Source: Bradyrhizobium elkanii WSM2783
Lineage (GTDB): Bacteria > Pseudomonadota > Alphaproteobacteria > Rhizobiales > Xanthobacteraceae
Length of the DNA stretch: 64,000 nucleotides
Assembly (NCBI RefSeq): GCF_000472865.1
Contig: NZ_AXAP01000022.1
Coordinates: 49,644-113,643 of the forward strand
Direction: 5' to 3'
Shown: positions 53,343 to 62,137 of the stretch, one piece after another
Position numbering within the stretch: position 1 is the stretch's first letter
Layout: the number at the start of each line of letters is the position of its first letter
Position numbers and translations under genes: made by a program
Notes under the pieces: generated by a model
Database searches by the model: none
The model's input: the letters and a program-made list of their open reading frames with translations, nothing else
What the model was told of the DNA's origin: nothing

Positions 53343-54104
53343 TCAACGCTCACGCTTGGCTTGCGCTGAATATTCCGCGAGACGCCGCCATTTCGCGGCG
53401 GAATATTGCCGGTTGTACTGGGCCACGCCCCAGCCGGCGGCGCCGTCCAGGAAGCCCAGGCGCAGAACGTAGACTTTCAGGAAAGCGGCCAGACCATGCA
53501 ACGGCGCAGCGACTGGGCCCGCGCGGCGGCCGCGGGCGTTCATCTGCTCGGCCGCGGCTCGGGAATAGCGGTCGATCTTGTCCTCGGCGTCGGACCAGGA
53601 TTCGATCGAATCATGCTCGATGGTGACATCGATCCGCCTGATGGGGCCGTCCACGATCAGTCCCTCGTGGACCAAATCGTCGGAAAACCGGGCCTGTCCG
53701 CGCTGGAATAGCCGAACGATGTAGTCGGAAGACCAGCCTCCGAATCTCAGCGCCTTGCCGCAGAAACGCGATCGCCGCAGCGTCTGGTAGGCGGCAGGCG
53801 CGTCCGGCGCATTGATGGCGCTCCTGATGCGCTTCCCAAATTCCGGCTCGATCCATTCGTCGGCGTCGAGCGACAGGACCCAGTCGCCTCGCGCCAGCTC
53901 GAGCGCGCGACTCTTCTGCGGCCCGTATCCCGGCCAATCCGATGTCACGACGACATGCGCGCCGATCTCGCGGGCGATCTCCACCGTTCGATCGGTGCTG
54001 CCGCTGTCGACCACGATAATCTCGTCCGCATCAACCGAACGCAGGCACCGCGCAATGCAGTGCTCTTCGTTCTTGGTGATGACGATGAGCGACAGCCGCG
54101 GCAT
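53343..54104 (-). CDS. Glycosyltransferase family 2 (WaaE-like)
   Basis: GT-A glycosyltransferase of 253 residues, cytoplasmic or membrane-associated. The nucleotide-sugar motifs are VITKNEEHCI, VVDSGSTDRT and LSLDADEWI (metal-binding DAD). The layout resembles WaaE/KdtX, which adds a beta-glucose to lipopolysaccharide core heptose; the donor and acceptor here are unproven. It is 3 bp from the FkbM methyltransferase on the same strand, so both probably modify one surface glycan. Confidence 0.88.
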   Translation of the reverse strand: MPRLSLIVITKNEEHCIARCLRSVDADEIIVVDSGSTDRTVEIAREIGAHVVVTSDWPGYGPQKSRALELARGDWVLSLDADEWIEPEFGKRIRSAINAPDAPAAYQTLRRSRFCGKALRFGGWSSDYIVRLFQRGQARFSDDLVHEGLIVDGPIRRIDVTIEHDSIESWSDAEDKIDRYSRAAAEQMNARGRRAGPVAAPLHGLAAFLKVYVLRLGFLDGAAGWGVAQYNRQYSAAKWRRLAEYSAQAKRER

Positions 54105-54107
54105 GCG

Positions 54108-54977
54108 TCATCCCGCAGATGGCTCGGCCTGCGCGGATGCGGCCATCGGGCTACCGTTCGTCGTCGATTTGATCCAGAGGATATCGGTCTGGTCTTCGAT
54201 GCGCCGCAGATCCTTGAGCTCAACGCGGACGGCCTTGGACGACGTGCCAGCGAGCTGATGCGGGACAAATCCAGCCGCAAGCAGCCGATCGACCATCCCT
54301 TCGACCGACAGATCGCCGTCGCGGCTCAATTGAGGCGAGTACTCCGTGATGACGACATCGGCGCGCTCGAGTGCCTTGACGGCGCCGGCGAGAACCGCGG
54401 GCTCAAAGCCCTCGACATCGATCTTCATCAACAAAATTCTGTCCTGCGCCAGCCCAAGGGCGTCGAGCGCGGAATCGACGTCGGTCAGCGGGACCATGCG
54501 CGAGCCCAGGCCATAGTTCTTGATCAGCGAGTGGCGCCCGTTGTTGGACCTCTTGTAACGGTGCAGGTGCGCGTGCCCGGCGGCGGCTCCAACCGCGCAA
54601 GGGTAGACAACGACCTTGTCGATGTCGTTGATCGTGAGATTGCGATCGAGCAGCCAGGCGTTGGTCGCATCCGGTTCAAACGCCACCACGGTGGTGACGG
54701 AGGCATGTTGAGCCGCATGCACCGCGTGCCAGCCGAGATTGGCGCCGACGTCGACGACGATCCCCTTCGGTCGGTTTTGCAGGTACTCGCCAATCCAGTC
54801 GGTCAATTGCGGTTCAAACCGGCCATATTTCGCGATGTGACGGCCGATGACGTCGCGGCACTGGACGAAGAAGCGCAGCTTCGACCCTGTTGCATAGGTC
54901 TGGAACGACGTGCCTTGCGGCATCATCCAGGCGAGCAGGAGCTTCATCGATTGGAGCGGTCTGGGTATTCGGCGCAT
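54108..54977 (-). CDS. FkbM family methyltransferase
   Basis: SAM-dependent O-methyltransferase of 289 residues. SAM motif I is VVDVGANLGWHAVHA, and the FkbM signature LLMKIDVEGFEPAVL follows. FkbM proteins often methylate sugars of surface glycans or natural products. ATG at 54977 (MRRIPRPLQ) or 54947 are both possible; the longer frame to 55250 shadows the next gene. It forms a tight pair with the downstream glycosyltransferase, which suggests O-methylation of a surface sugar. Confidence 0.88.
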   Translation of the reverse strand: MRRIPRPLQSMKLLLAWMMPQGTSFQTYATGSKLRFFVQCRDVIGRHIAKYGRFEPQLTDWIGEYLQNRPKGIVVDVGANLGWHAVHAAQHASVTTVVAFEPDATNAWLLDRNLTINDIDKVVVYPCAVGAAAGHAHLHRYKRSNNGRHSLIKNYGLGSRMVPLTDVDSALDALGLAQDRILLMKIDVEGFEPAVLAGAVKALERADVVITEYSPQLSRDGDLSVEGMVDRLLAAGFVPHQLAGTSSKAVRVELKDLRRIEDQTDILWIKSTTNGSPMAASAQAEPSAG

Positions 54978-55065
54978 CGTCCTGATCGTATCCCGATCTC
55001 CCGGCCTCTTCGGGAGGAGATCGTCCGTACAAAGCGGGCGCGCTAAAGTCCAGACGCTGCCAAGG

Positions 55066-55695
55066 TCAGGGGAGGTCGGTCCTGCGGAATACGCTGAACT
55101 GGAACGACTGCTGCGTGCTCCATGGCGTCGCATGCCTATGTTGTCGGTGGTCGGTGAGCTGGAACGCGGGAGCCAGAATCCGGCCGAGGCTTTCAGGGTC
55201 ATAGCGCACCACAGGCAAGCCACTGCAGCGCTCCGGTCCGTCCAATGCAAAGGTGGCGATGATCGCGTGGCCTCCGACCTTCACCGCCTGCTTCAAGCGG
55301 TCGACATAGGCACTGCGGTCGCGCTGCTCGGTCAGGAAGTGGAAAGCGGCACGATCATGCCAGATGTCGTAGGTCCTTCGCGGCTCCCACGTCGTGACGT
55401 CAGCGACGATCCAATCGACCTTTGTAGCCCGGTCCCCAAGACGGGTTCTGGCAACCTGCAGCGAAGCTTCGGATATATCGAGCACGGTCACATCTTCGAA
55501 CCCATTCTCGATGAGGTTATCGATCAAACGTGAAGCACCGCCGCCGATGTCTATGATAGCGGAGGCGCGCGTCGCTCCGACCCGCATGATCAATTCGATT
55601 GAAGGAGTTGGGCTATGTTGAAACCAGCTGACTTCGTTCTCGGACTTGCTGGTGTAGACGCTTTGCCAATGAGCCTGTCGATTCTCGCTGTGCAC
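55066..55695 (-). CDS. Class I SAM-dependent methyltransferase
   Basis: Cytoplasmic methyltransferase of 209 residues. SAM motif I is IIDIGGGASRLIDNL, with VTVLDISEASLQVAR after it and WHDRAAFHFLTE as the post-motif. The overall look is of the thiopurine/tellurite (TehB-like) or small-molecule group; the substrate is not identifiable. The start is GTG at 55695. It lies upstream of the FkbM gene, with 88 bp between them, on the same strand. Confidence 0.85.
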   Translation of the reverse strand: MHSENRQAHWQSVYTSKSENEVSWFQHSPTPSIELIMRVGATRASAIIDIGGGASRLIDNLIENGFEDVTVLDISEASLQVARTRLGDRATKVDWIVADVTTWEPRRTYDIWHDRAAFHFLTEQRDRSAYVDRLKQAVKVGGHAIIATFALDGPERCSGLPVVRYDPESLGRILAPAFQLTDHRQHRHATPWSTQQSFQFSVFRRTDLP

Positions 55696-56016
55696 GGGTT
55701 TGCTCCGTTGGTCCAGCTTGCAGCCGGTGGCCCGGGTGGAGCGCAGCGCGCAACCCAGGTTACGGCAGATTCACCCGGTTCCTGCCTCTTCGATCCTATC
55801 AACAAACGACGCAAAATTCCCTAGTTTCTACAAGGACAAGCGCGGGCCGTGGCACATCCTTTGCGGGCCACCCGACTGCCCTGCTTGGTACAACGGAAAA
55901 CCCCGATAAATGGTCATTTTTGATGCATCTGAGGGCCTCCCGGCGCTCGCCTCCTCGCGCTTTGGAGGCTAGTGTCGCGCCTCGAATCGAACTTTTTTGA
56001 CCTGAGGCACGCTTTC
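55696..56016. other. 321-bp intergenic stretch before rnd
   Basis: No convincing gene. It contains a sigma-54-like promoter at 55850-55865 (plus strand) and a hairpin GCCTCC (55949-55954) / GGAGGC (55964-55969). Short open frames here have no ribosome site or recognisable motif. Confidence 0.6.
55850..55865 (+). promoter_or_regulatory. Sigma-54-type promoter candidate upstream of rnd
   Basis: TGGCACA-TCCT-TTGC, with the obligatory GG and GC exactly 10 bp apart, matches the core TGGCAC-N5-TTGC fully. Transcription would start near 55876 and enter rnd after a 140-base leader. No activator-binding site could be assigned. Confidence 0.45.
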
Positions 56017-56631
56017 ATGACCATTCGCCTGCACCGCGGCGATTTGCCGGACCTGTCCCGCTACAAGGATGCCGTTGCGATCGACACCGAAACCATGGGG
56101 CTCAATCCGCATCGCGACCGGCTCTGCGTGGTGCAGATGTCGGGTGGCGACGGCACCGCCGACGTCGTGCAGGTGCCAACGGCGCCCGGCGATGCGCCGA
56201 ACCTGAAGGCGCTGCTCGCCAATCCGAATATCCTGAAGATCTTCCACTTCGCGCGGTTCGACCTTGCGGCGCTCTACAATGCCTATGGGGTGATGCCGAC
56301 ACCGGTCTACTGCACCAAGATCGCGTCCCGCCTCAGCCGCACCTATACCGACCGTCACGGGCTGAAGGATCTGGTGCGCGAGGTGCTCAATATCGAACTG
56401 TCGAAGCAGCAACAATCGAGCGACTGGGGCGCGCCGACGCTGAGCGAGGCGCAGCTTGCCTATGCCGCGTCTGACGTGCTGCATTTGCATGCGCTGCGCG
56501 AAAAGCTCGATGCCATGCTGGCGCGCGAGGGTCGTACCGAATTGGCGAAAGCCTGCTTCGAATTCCTGCCCACCCGCGCCCGGCTCGATCTCGGCGGCTG
56601 GGAAGCCGAAGATATTTTTGCGCATTCCTGA
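56017..56631 (+). CDS. rnd: Ribonuclease D (short form)
   Basis: 3'-to-5' exoribonuclease with the DEDD fold, 204 residues. Catalytic motifs: Exo I AIDTETMGL, Exo II HFARFDLAAL and Exo III YAASDVLHLHALR. It lacks the C-terminal HRDC domains of E. coli RNase D (375 residues), as is normal for this short group, so tRNA-binding specificity may differ. ATG at 56017 (MTIRLHRGDL). It precedes lptC by 163 bp. Confidence 0.92.
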   Translation: MTIRLHRGDLPDLSRYKDAVAIDTETMGLNPHRDRLCVVQMSGGDGTADVVQVPTAPGDAPNLKALLANPNILKIFHFARFDLAALYNAYGVMPTPVYCTKIASRLSRTYTDRHGLKDLVREVLNIELSKQQQSSDWGAPTLSEAQLAYAASDVLHLHALREKLDAMLAREGRTELAKACFEFLPTRARLDLGGWEAEDIFAHS

Positions 56632-56794
56632 ACCTGTCCGAGGCGGGCGTGATAAGGCGTCCGTCCGCCCCGTTTCGGTCACACTCGTAACGCGAGTGTG
56701 CGGCAGTCGCGACGCGACGTCCCGGCTGCGCAATCCGGCGGTCCCGGGTAGAATGATGTAAGCCTTTGCCAGACTTCGCGCCCTTGGAGTAGCG

Positions 56795-57538
56795 GTGAAT
56801 TCGGTCCAGACCCCAGCCTATCTAGCCGGCCTCGAGGCGCGCTTTGCCGCCGCCGAGCGCCACAGCCGGATGGTGCGGATTCTGCGCATCGCGGTCCCTG
56901 CGGCGGTGGTGCTGTCATTGCTTGCGATCGTTGGGGTGTCGGTCTTCAATCCGTTCCGCATGCTGTTGCCGAAGCTGCCGGTCGACATCGGCAACCTGGT
57001 CGTCTCAGGCACCAAGATCACGATGGAATCGCCGCACCTAGCAGGCTTCTCCACCGACCAGCGCCCGTACGAGCTCTGGGCCAAGGCGGCGATCCAGGAC
57101 CTCACCGACCCCGATCACGTCGAGCTCCAGACCCTGCGCGCAAAGATGCTGATGGAAGACCGCACCACGGTGACCTTGGATGCGCGCACCGGCTTCTTCG
57201 ACAGCAAGCAGCAGCAGCTCGACCTGCGCAAGGACATCTTCCTGCAATCGTCGACCGGCTATGAGGCCAAGCTCTCGCAAGCCTTCGTCGATATGAACAA
57301 GGGCACGGTGACGTCGGACGAGCATGTCGACGTCAAATTGCTGAACGGCACGCTGACCGCCGACAAGCTCCGGATCTACAACAACGGCGAGCTCGTGCGC
57401 TTCGAAGGCAATGTCGTGATGAATTTGATCATGGATAATCCGCCGGCCCAGGCTGAACCGGAGCCGGCGCCCGCACCTGCGCCGCCGCCACCACAGAAAA
57501 CGCGCTCGGGCTCAGGCAAGTCCGCCAACACGAAATGA
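56795..57538 (+). CDS. lptC: LPS export protein LptC
   Basis: Bitopic inner-membrane protein that relays lipopolysaccharide from LptFG to LptA; 247 residues, one N-terminal helix (about 28-52) and a periplasmic beta-jellyroll with the LptC motif (GNLVVSGTKITMESPHLAGF). The C-terminal 25 residues are Pro/Ala-rich. GTG at 56795 follows TTGGAGTAGCG. It overlaps lptA by 4 bp. Confidence 0.92.
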   Translation: MNSVQTPAYLAGLEARFAAAERHSRMVRILRIAVPAAVVLSLLAIVGVSVFNPFRMLLPKLPVDIGNLVVSGTKITMESPHLAGFSTDQRPYELWAKAAIQDLTDPDHVELQTLRAKMLMEDRTTVTLDARTGFFDSKQQQLDLRKDIFLQSSTGYEAKLSQAFVDMNKGTVTSDEHVDVKLLNGTLTADKLRIYNNGELVRFEGNVVMNLIMDNPPAQAEPEPAPAPAPPPPQKTRSGSGKSANTK

Positions 57539-58233
57539 TCTTCATGAAGCAGTTTTCTTCGCGCGGTGTTGCAACGGCGGCCTTCGTGCTCGCGATGATC
57601 GCACCGGGTCTGGTGCGCGCGCAGGGCGCAGTCTCCGGCGTGCCCAACGCCATGCAGGGCTTTACCCAGAATCGCGACCAGCCGATCCAGATCGAGGCGG
57701 CGGCGCTCGAGATGCGCGACAAGAAAAAGGAAGCGACATTCTCCGGCAATGTGAAGGTGGTACAGGGCGACACCACCATGACGTCGAAGACGCTCGTCGT
57801 GTTCTATGAATCGAGTTCGGGACAAAGCTCGCCGCCGCCGTCGAACGCCAAGAGCGCAAAATCTGCGCCGATGCAGTCGGCCCAGCCGGGGCCGGGCGGC
57901 AGCTCCTCGATCAAGCGGCTGGAGGCCAAGGGCAACGTCGTGGTCACCCAGAAAGACCAGGTCGTCACCGGGGAGACCGCGATCTTCGACACCAAGGCCA
58001 ATCTCATCACCATGCTTGGCGGCGTCGTGCTGACGCAGTGCAAGAACGTGCTGCGCGGCGATCGGCTGCTGGTGGACATGACGACCGGCGTCTCGCGCGT
58101 GGAATCCGATAGCGGCAGGGTGCAGGCCCTGATCCAGCAGGGACAGGGCGGGCAAGGCGGCGGCGGGCAAGGGGGCTGCCCGGCTCCGCCCGGTAGCCCG
58201 TCTGGCGGATCGTCGTCCAGTAAGTCGAAATAA
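57535..58233 (+). CDS. lptA: LPS transport periplasmic protein LptA
   Basis: Periplasmic bridge protein for lipopolysaccharide transport, 232 residues. A signal peptide (about 1-28, ending LVRAQG) precedes an OstA/LptA beta-jellyroll with QIEAAALEMRDKKKEATFSGNV split over two halves. Between them is a Pro/Ser-rich insert (about 88-125) not found in E. coli LptA, and the tail is Gly/Ser-rich (GQGGQGGGGQGG). ATGA overlap with lptC. Confidence 0.93.
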   Translation: MIFMKQFSSRGVATAAFVLAMIAPGLVRAQGAVSGVPNAMQGFTQNRDQPIQIEAAALEMRDKKKEATFSGNVKVVQGDTTMTSKTLVVFYESSSGQSSPPPSNAKSAKSAPMQSAQPGPGGSSSIKRLEAKGNVVVTQKDQVVTGETAIFDTKANLITMLGGVVLTQCKNVLRGDRLLVDMTTGVSRVESDSGRVQALIQQGQGGQGGGGQGGCPAPPGSPSGGSSSSKSK

Positions 58234-58295
58234 ATCAATGACTTACTGAATATCTTGAGGCGGCGAGGTTGAAGCCGGCGGGGCGAGACTGTATC

Positions 58296-58337
58296 TAGGC
58301 CATGATCCGGAAAAATGGGAACCGGTTTTCCGAACAG
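58296..58337. repeat. Interspersed palindromic repeat, copy 4
   Basis: CATGATCCGGAAAAATGGGAACC then GGTTTTCCGAACAG. It lies between lptA and lptB, and shares its core with copies 1-3. Confidence 0.75.
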
Positions 58338-58485
58338 AGAGTGGACGTCCGGTGGTGGAACGCGCCAGGGGTGGGCGAGCGATTCCGCAGGGCAGCGGCA
58401 TCCATGCACATTCAAGGTTCGCGAGCGAATCGATTAGGCCGCGGGCGTAGTCCCCGGGGACACCGTGAAAGGCTGGCGAAGCGGG

Positions 58486-59493
58486 ATGGTGGACATATTC
58501 GGCATGTTCCGAAGGCGCCCTGCGAAACGCAGTTCCGGCTTTGCGCGTTCGCGTGAGGACATCACCGCGCTCGACGATTCCTTTGGCGAGATGCTGACAA
58601 GCTCTGTCCGGGATACGCCGCCGGTGGCGCGTGCCGCCTCGATGCCCGGCCTGGAAGTGCCGCATCCGCAACCGGCGCCCGAGCCGCCCAGGGAGGAGAG
58701 GTCGCGTCCGCGCGCCGCCAAGCCCGCAAAGACCAAGGCCGCCAGCGCGGCGCCGCGCCTGATCCGGCGCCCGGGCTATCTGGCTGTGCATAGCGTGGAA
58801 AAGAGTTTCGGCAGCCGCCAGGTCGTGCGCGGCGTCAGCATCTATGTCCGCCGCGGCGAGGCGGTCGGCCTGCTCGGCCCCAATGGCGCCGGCAAGACCA
58901 CGGTGTTCTACATGATCACCGGGCTGATCAAGGCCGATCGCGGCGCCATCGAGCTGGATGGCCACGATGTAACGAAACTACCGATGTATCAGCGCGCCCG
59001 CCTCGGCATCGGCTATCTTCCGCAGGAAGCCTCGATCTTCCGCGGATTGTCGGTCGAGCAGAACATCCGCGCGGTGCTTGAAGTGGTCGAGCCTTCAAGG
59101 AAGAAGCGCGAGGCGGAACTCGATGCGCTGCTCGACGAGTTCAACATTACGCGGTTGCGAAAGACACCGTCGATCGCGCTATCCGGCGGCGAGCGCCGCC
59201 GCGTCGAGATCGCCCGCGCATTGGCGACGCGTCCCAATTACATGCTGCTCGACGAGCCCTTCGCCGGCATCGATCCGATCGCGGTCGGGGACATCCAGGA
59301 TCTGGTCCGTCACCTGACCAATCGCGGTATCGGGGTGCTGATTACCGACCACAATGTGCGGGAAACGCTCGGCCTGACCGACCGCGCCTACATCGTTTAC
59401 GCCGGGGAAATCTTGACGGAAGGCAGTCCGGATGAGATCGTCAACAATCCGGATGTCCGCCGACTTTACCTTGGCGAAGAATTCCGCCTCTAG
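58486..59493 (+). CDS. lptB: LPS export ABC ATPase LptB with N-terminal extension
   Basis: ATPase subunit of the LptB2FG exporter. The ABC core has Walker A GPNGAGKTT, signature LSGGERRRVEIARAL, Walker B YMLLDEPFAGIDP and H-loop TDHNV. Compared with E. coli LptB (241 residues), about 95 extra residues precede the domain; they are Pro/Arg/Ala-rich and probably disordered. ATG at 58486 is used; GTG at 58465 is equally possible. It is separated from lptA by a repeat but runs in the same direction, with rpoN 94 bp downstream. Confidence 0.93.
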   Translation: MVDIFGMFRRRPAKRSSGFARSREDITALDDSFGEMLTSSVRDTPPVARAASMPGLEVPHPQPAPEPPREERSRPRAAKPAKTKAASAAPRLIRRPGYLAVHSVEKSFGSRQVVRGVSIYVRRGEAVGLLGPNGAGKTTVFYMITGLIKADRGAIELDGHDVTKLPMYQRARLGIGYLPQEASIFRGLSVEQNIRAVLEVVEPSRKKREAELDALLDEFNITRLRKTPSIALSGGERRRVEIARALATRPNYMLLDEPFAGIDPIAVGDIQDLVRHLTNRGIGVLITDHNVRETLGLTDRAYIVYAGEILTEGSPDEIVNNPDVRRLYLGEEFRL

Positions 59494-59587
59494 TCCTTCT
59501 TTCCGATCCGTCAAGCCGTGTACATTGGCCTTGGACTAGGCTAAGCAAGAATCGAGCCAACTTCTTTTTTGGACCGTTCCTGCCTCC

Positions 59588-61225
59588 ATGGCACTGACCC
59601 AGAGACTAGAGTTCCGCCAGTCGCAGTCGCTGGTAATGACGCCGCAGTTGATGCAGGCGATCAAGCTGCTGCAATTGTCCAACCTGGACCTCTCGGCCTT
59701 CGTGGAGGAGGAGCTGGAACGGAACCCGCTGCTGGAACGCAGTAGCGACGGTCCGGAACCGCCGGTGCCGGGCGAGCCTGCGATGGAGCGGCAGGAATTT
59801 TCTGACCCTGACGGTTCCAGCTATGGCGAAGCCGGTGGCGAGGCGGCGAGTTCCGCCGACGGCTTCGAGCCGGGCCAGGAAGAATGGCTGAATCGTGATC
59901 TCGGCAGCCGCGCCGAGATCGAGCAGACGCTTGATACCGGGCTCGAAAATGTCTTCTCCGAGGAGCCGGCGGAGGCTGCCGAACGTGCCGCGAAAGACGC
60001 GGCTCCGACCGCCTATACCGAATGGGGCGGCGGTGCCTCGAGCGACGAGGACTACAACCTTGAAGCCTTTGTCGCCGCCGAGCTGACGCTTGCCGACCAT
60101 CTCGCCGAGCAGCTTGCGGTCGCGTTCGCCTCGCCTTCGCAGCGTATGATCGGGCAGTATCTGATCGACCTCGTCGATGAGGCCGGCTACCTGCCGCCTG
60201 ACCTCGGACAGGCCGCTGAGCGGCTCGGTGCGCCGCAGCAGGAGGTCGATGCAGTGCTCTCGGTGCTGCAGAAATTCGATCCTCCCGGTGTCTGCGCGCG
60301 AAACTTGAGCGAGTGCCTGGCGATCCAGCTCCGCGAACTCGATCGCTACGACCCTGCGATGCAAGCCCTGGTCGAAAATCTCGATCTCCTCGCCAAGCGT
60401 GATATCGCATCGCTGCGGAAGCTGTGCGGCGTCGACGACGAAGACATCACCGACATGATCGGCGAGATCCGCAGGCTCGATCCGAAGCCGGGCCTGAAGT
60501 TCGGCACGTCGCGGACGCAAACCATGGTGCCGGACGTCTATGTGCGGCCGGGACCCGATGGCGGCTGGCATGTCGAGCTCAACAGCGACACCTTGCCACG
60601 CGTCCTGGTGAACCAGACCTATTATGCCGAACTGTCCAAGACGATCCGAAAGGACGGCGACAAGTCCTATTTTACGGATTGCCTGCAGAACGCGACCTGG
60701 CTGGTGCGCGCCCTCGATCAGCGCGCCCGCACGATCCTCAAGGTTGCAACCGAGATCGTGCGCCAGCAGGACGGCTTCTTCACCTATGGCGTGGCGCACC
60801 TGCGGCCGCTCAATCTGAAAGCCGTGGCGGATGCGATCCAGATGCACGAATCGACGGTGTCGCGTGTGACCGCCAACAAATATATGGCGACCAATCGCGG
60901 CACTTTCGAACTCAAGTACTTCTTCACGGCGTCGATCGCCTCCGCCGACGGCGGTGAGGCGCATTCTGCCGAAGCCGTGCGTCATCACATCAAGCAGTTG
61001 ATCGACGCCGAATCGCCGTCCGCGATCCTCTCTGACGATACCATCGTGGAACGATTGCGCGCGTCGGGCATTGATATCGCCCGCCGCACCGTCGCGAAGT
61101 ATCGCGAAGCGATGCGAATTCCTTCCTCGGTGCAGCGCCGCCGCGACAAACAGAGCATGCTTGGAAACGCCCTTTCAGCACCTGCTTCCTCTCCGGACCG
61201 GTCGCGCGATACCGCACCGGTGTAA
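59588..61225 (+). CDS. rpoN: RNA polymerase sigma-54 factor
   Basis: Sigma-54, needed for enhancer-dependent nitrogen and other genes; 545 residues. Region I is Gln/Leu-rich (QRLEFRQSQSLVMTPQLMQ), acidic region II spans about 50-170, and the C-terminal RpoN box ARRTVAKYRE is near residue 498. B. japonicum has two rpoN genes; the lptB-rpoN-hpf-ptsN neighbourhood suggests the conserved chromosomal copy (rpoN2), which is an inference from context. No -24/-12 site is seen directly before it. Confidence 0.97.
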   Translation: MALTQRLEFRQSQSLVMTPQLMQAIKLLQLSNLDLSAFVEEELERNPLLERSSDGPEPPVPGEPAMERQEFSDPDGSSYGEAGGEAASSADGFEPGQEEWLNRDLGSRAEIEQTLDTGLENVFSEEPAEAAERAAKDAAPTAYTEWGGGASSDEDYNLEAFVAAELTLADHLAEQLAVAFASPSQRMIGQYLIDLVDEAGYLPPDLGQAAERLGAPQQEVDAVLSVLQKFDPPGVCARNLSECLAIQLRELDRYDPAMQALVENLDLLAKRDIASLRKLCGVDDEDITDMIGEIRRLDPKPGLKFGTSRTQTMVPDVYVRPGPDGGWHVELNSDTLPRVLVNQTYYAELSKTIRKDGDKSYFTDCLQNATWLVRALDQRARTILKVATEIVRQQDGFFTYGVAHLRPLNLKAVADAIQMHESTVSRVTANKYMATNRGTFELKYFFTASIASADGGEAHSAEAVRHHIKQLIDAESPSAILSDDTIVERLRASGIDIARRTVAKYREAMRIPSSVQRRRDKQSMLGNALSAPASSPDRSRDTAPV

Positions 61226-61302
61226 TTGCGTTCGCGTTAAATCGCGCTAGTCTTGGTACCCCTCCGAAGCGATCGGGGGTTTCATAGGCATAGAGGCACG
61301 CA

Positions 61303-61905
61303 ATGACCCTTCGAATCTCGGGAAAGAGCATCTCAATCGGCGAGGCGCTTCGCGCACGCGTGAACGAGCGCACCGATGAGGTTCTGAAGAAATATTTCGA
61401 CGGCAACTATTCCGGCCATATCACGCTGAGCAAGGACGGCTTCGGCTTCCGCACCGACTGTGCGTTGCACCTGGATTCCGGGATCACGCTGGAAGCGGAT
61501 TCGAACGCCCCCGACGCCTATGCCAGCGCCGACGCCGCGCTCCTGATGATCGAGAAGCGCCTGCGCCGCTATAAGAGCCGGCTCAAGGACCGCTCGGCCC
61601 GCAAGGCCTACGCGGCCTCCGCCGCCCTTGCCGAGCTCAACGGCGTCCCCCTGGATGCGCCAAGCTATGTGATCGAGGCGCCGGCGGAAGGCGAAGGGGA
61701 AGTCACCGAATACAGTCCCGTGATCATCGCCGAGGCGACCACTTCGCTGAAGCGGCTGTCGGTCAGCGAGGCGGTGCTGGAATTGGACCTGACCGGCGCA
61801 GCCTGCCTGGTCTTCCAGCACGGTGGGAGCGGCCGTGTGAACATCATTTACCGCCGGGCGGACGGCAATGTGGGCTGGGTCGATCCCCCCGTGGTTAATC
61901 CATGA
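61303..61905 (+). CDS. hpf: Ribosome hibernation promoting factor (long form)
   Basis: Protein that dimerises and inactivates 70S ribosomes in stationary phase. The 200 residues are the long form: an N-terminal S30Ae domain (TLRISGKSISIGEALRARV...) and a C-terminal dimerisation domain (KRLSVSEAVLELDLTG...IIYRRADGNVGWVDPP). ATG at 61303 follows AGAGGCACGCA. Lying after rpoN and before ptsN is its conserved place in proteobacteria. Confidence 0.95.
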   Translation: MTLRISGKSISIGEALRARVNERTDEVLKKYFDGNYSGHITLSKDGFGFRTDCALHLDSGITLEADSNAPDAYASADAALLMIEKRLRRYKSRLKDRSARKAYAASAALAELNGVPLDAPSYVIEAPAEGEGEVTEYSPVIIAEATTSLKRLSVSEAVLELDLTGAACLVFQHGGSGRVNIIYRRADGNVGWVDPPVVNP

Positions 61906-61997
61906 TGGTTATGCCGTTCCGCATTGACGCGCCCCGTGGCCGTCCCTATGGTCCGCCGCCCTTAAGCATAGGCTCAAGGGAACTAGCCGGCGGGAGT

Positions 61998-62013
61998 TGG
62001 CACGGCTCATGCC
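61998..62013 (+). promoter_or_regulatory. Sigma-54-type promoter candidate of ptsN
   Basis: TTGGCACG-GCTC-ATGC: the -24 element is perfect, GG and GC are exactly 10 bp apart, and the -12 has one mismatch. It sits 125 bp before the ptsN start and just downstream of rpoN-hpf, so sigma-54 might control ptsN. Confidence 0.4.
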
Positions 62014-62137
62014 TTGGAGTAGAAGCCGCCCGATCGGGATCTGGGCTAAAAAGCCGCTTCCCGATTCATCTTCTTGACGCCTGCGCCTGACAACCTATTT
62101 CGCAACTTGACGGTTCACTTCACCCTCGGAACGCCCC

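Noticed and set aside
55590..55824. Short frames at 55590-55814 (-) and 55615-55824 (+)
   Set aside because: They overlap the methyltransferase start on opposite strands and have no motif or ribosome site.
59494..59587. Sigma-54 promoter for rpoN autoregulation
   Set aside because: TTGGCCTTGGACTAGG has GG but no GC ten bases later; the -12 element is missing.
61259..61283. CCCCTCCGA...TCGGGGGTTTC as rpoN terminator
   Set aside because: The stem is short and needs a bulge, and hpf starts 20 bp later, so transcription probably continues.
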